Below, piece after piece: positions 61,625-64,000 of a stretch of DNA of 64,000 nucleotides (position 1 is the first letter of the stretch; each line of letters starts with the position of its first letter). The DNA is taken from NCBI GenBank assembly GCA_026724425.1, contig JAIUCV010000230.1, positions 868,001 to 932,000 on the forward strand, in the 5' to 3' direction. The position numbers and the translations under genes were made by a program. Origin of the DNA: Erythrophleum ivorense (taxonomy: Eukaryota > Streptophyta > Magnoliopsida > Fabales > Fabaceae). The notes beneath the pieces are model-generated. The model had not been told where the DNA came from, did no database searches, and saw nothing but the letters and a program-made list of their open reading frames with translations.

Positions 61625-63450
61625 TTATAAAATTATATATATATATATATATATGTGCCTTCTATCTCAGGCTATAATGTATAAATTATCTTGTGTTTCT
61701 CAATTAACCATATATGCGAGTTTAGATAGGATAATTACAAAAATTAACTATTCAAACAAAAATAGTTTTATAATATAAAAATATATATAACTTAATGTTA
61801 TCTGAATGATAATGTAATGGTGATATTGGCAATAAGGGTAGCGAGCACGACAGTGGCGATAATAAAATTGGCTAGACATCATGAATAGCAGTGAAAATTA
61901 CAGGCAAATTATGTTTTTTCTTGAACTAATATCTAATTATAAAATTACTACAAAATTTTTAAAATGCAACAACACATTTTCTGAGTTTTAAAATGTAACA
62001 AAATAACCCATATTAAGAAGTGTTTGGTTTGATGATCGAAGACTATTTTACTATGTTTTAAAGTTTGTGTACTAATTTTAGAATTTAAGTCTTAATCATG
62101 AAAGATAAAATATTTACTTTAAATTTTTATAGTGATCAATGTCTAAATTATGCAATCTTTCTTTAAAATTAAAAGATGACCAAAACACTTTATGACTATA
62201 ATATAATTTTTTTTCATTTAAAAAAATATAACTTCTTGAAAAATGTATTTCTTAAAATTTTATTTTATTTTTATTTATTTTATGTTACAAACCATGAACC
62301 TAGTTAAATCTAAATTTGGAAAAGTAATTATTTTATATTGTTCAAATATTATTTAATACTTTTGTATAATATAAAATAAATATAAGAATATTTTAATCAA
62401 AATAAATGTAATTATAATTTATTTTTTGTTACAGGAAAGGTCATGTAACATATCTTTTGAACTCCAGAAAAAAAAAATTTAAATAAAAAAGAAAGCTATG
62501 TAATTTGAACATATACCTTCCAAGAAAAGGGAATGTAATTTATCCTAATAAAAATGGTATTGATATCATCAATAGCAGCAAAAATTATTAGAAAAATTAT
62601 ATTTTATCTTCTTAGATTATTAAGATTTAATTTGATACATATAACTTTAAAATGTAACATTATAACCCATACAAAGTAGTGCTTCGTTAATTTGGTGTTT
62701 GGGAGATTTTTCTTACGTCATAAAACTTATGTATTAATTTTGTAATTAGTTCTTTATTTTGGGGATAAAATATAGTTTCTTTTTTAAATTTAATATGTTA
62801 TACGATTCTATATTTATTCCACCTCGTTTGCTGTACAATATTATATGTAACAGCCATCTAAATTCATGACCATATAATTTTATAGAATCTATGTCGTTCT
62901 TGCAAAACAATGTATAAGATCAGATTATATCAACCAGCAAGACACCAAATTAATATTTAGGAAAAAAAGTATTACATTTAAATCTAAATATATTTTTCAA
63001 AAAATATATCTAAATTTAAATTAAAAAATATCAAAATTAAAATTTGACTTCTCTTCCTTCCTTCTCTATTCTCGTTAATCCAAACTCACCGTTAAGGAAC
63101 ATATATACGTGGAATAAATTTGGCGCACTTTACATTTTTAATATTTTAATATTATGGTAAGGAATACAAGATAATATTAAGATATAATCATAGGCTATGC
63201 AATAAAAAAATTGAGTTTTCAAAAAAATTATATAATTGATATTTTACGAAAAGTTAGTAAAACTGAATTCCAGAATGTAAGATCCCCACTTTTTTTTTTT
63301 AACGATATCTCACATATCACTCAAAATAGTTGCATCTTACACTTGTATATGTTAAATAGTACTAGTGTATCAAAAATATATTTTTATTTTTACTTTTAAC
63401 ATTCAAAGATATGCCAAGATAAAGACAAGGTGTACCATTCTTATTAATCA
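61625..63450. other. AT-rich spacer with an old direct duplication
   Basis: Segments 61860-62130 and 62560-62790 align in the same order and orientation (AATAGCAGTGAAAATTA against AATAGCAGCAAAAATTA; AAAATGTAACAAAATAACCCATA against AAAATGTAACATTATAACCCATA), offset by about 690 bases. No coding sequence recognised. Confidence 0.55.
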
Positions 63451-63869
63451 TATTTCCTTTGTGAATGGTTAAGCACCAATTACAAAATGAACTTAAATGA
63501 ACGCGTCATATTCTTTCTAAAATAACGGGAACTTTTATAATAATTTATGTTTTGGGTTTGAACAATTATTTAAAATTAAAAATATATTCTACTAAAATTC
63601 CTACTCATGCAAATTAAAGCCAAGGTATAGCTAACCGCTCCTTAAACGAGTATTTCAATGGAGATCACGGCCTTCTGATCTTCAAACAGCTTTTTTCTTC
63701 ATTACTTCTATTTTCTTTTAAAAATTCATTTTGGCATTTTATTTATGTTTTGGGATATGCTAATAGCTCTTGTCAATTAAAATAACATTGTTAAAACTGA
63801 AAGTTATGTAAGATTATGGTTTTCCAAATGACTTAAGATCGATGTTTACCCACAAGATGAAAATGAAGA

Positions 63870-63877
63870 TATAAATA
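63870..63877 (+). promoter_or_regulatory. TATA box of peptide gene copy 2
   Basis: TATAAATA, 76 bases before the start codon at 63946, aligned with the box at 44158-44165 of copy 1. Confidence 0.65.
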
Positions 63878-63945
63878 AGGGCTTTCAATATCCAAATTAA
63901 TTACAAAAGAAAATCAAATAAATCAAATTAAATTTCAGTTCTACC

Positions 63946-64000
63946 ATGGAAGGAAATGGTAAGAGAAGAATTGAGGTACCTATGATATGGTGTTTATTAT
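63946..64000 (+). CDS. Second copy of the secreted peptide gene, partial, possibly frameshifted
   Basis: An ATG in the same ACCATGG context as copy 1 opens MEGNGKRRIEVP and runs off the window. The downstream phrase ATGGTGTTTATTAT, which in copy 1 encodes the start of the hydrophobic signal segment, is here in another frame relative to this ATG because of small insertions (for example AT in TATGATATGG). Translation could instead start at 63987, in the frame that would keep the hydrophobic segment. Only 55 bases are visible, so whether this copy is intact is undecided. Confidence 0.45.
   Translation, partial: MEGNGKRRIEVPMIWCLL

Larger units (their letters stand above)
63410..64000 (+). repeat. 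Duplicated segment, copy 2 (promoter and gene start)
   Basis: Collinear with 43080-44285: same TATA region, same 5' leader phrases and same ATG context. It continues beyond the window. Confidence 0.82.

Overview
This window is plant nuclear DNA, most likely from a eudicot. It is very AT-rich and made almost entirely of nested transposable elements. The evidence for a plant is the presence of CACTA (En/Spm) DNA transposons with intron-containing TNP2-like and TNPA-like genes, solo LTRs of Ty3/gypsy chromovirus type (TGTAACA...TGTTACA), a MITE-like element and plant-type splice sites. I cannot name the species.

Layout. (1) 1-17263: a CACTA element whose left end lies outside the window. Its genes are on the + strand: a TNP2-like transposase (four exons, 9400-13148, one in-frame stop) and a TNPA-like DNA-binding protein (five exons, 13344-16319, fully open). 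It ends in subterminal GTGACGGAA-type repeats and the terminal sequence TTTTTCTTGTAGTG. A GA-rich leader lies at about 4.1-4.9 kb, and a MITE-like element at 7511-8202. (2) 17264-27691: intergenic DNA without a recognisable gene. It holds a cluster of inverted ATGGCTTA-like repeats, a widespread plant repeat core at 19.7 kb and a 2.8 kb solo LTR (20977-23798). (3) 27692-42750: a nest. A small old CACTA relic (arms 27692-28615 and 41786-42750) was split by a 13.2 kb CACTA element (28616-41785, target duplication GTT) whose two genes lie on the - strand and are broken by many stops. (4) 43.1-44.5 kb: the only candidate host gene, a short secreted cysteine-rich peptide gene with its promoter. (5) 45245-61624: a 16.4 kb CACTA element (target duplication TTA) with - strand genes. 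Its transposase exon 3 is cut by a 2.9 kb solo LTR (49368-52258, target duplication GAAAG). An older LTR-like sequence lies upstream of the transposase. (6) 61625-64000: AT-rich spacer with an old direct duplication, then a second copy of the peptide-gene promoter and the start of a second gene copy, running off the window.

How the parts relate. In each large CACTA element the TNP2-like gene is followed on the same strand by the TNPA-like gene. In this family TNP2/TNPD is the transposase and TNPA binds the subterminal repeats. Element 1 has the best-preserved pair and could in principle supply proteins in trans, except for its single nonsense codon. Elements 2 and 3 belong to one related family with decayed genes. 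The peptide-gene pair is a local duplication that element 3 has pushed about 20 kb apart. I found no RNA genes, no CRISPR array and no convincing new gene system. The most unusual signals are a 72-bp minisatellite inside a TNPA intron, inverted palindrome-rich repeats flanking the element 2 transposase, and an amber codon inside the cysteine motif of the secreted peptide.
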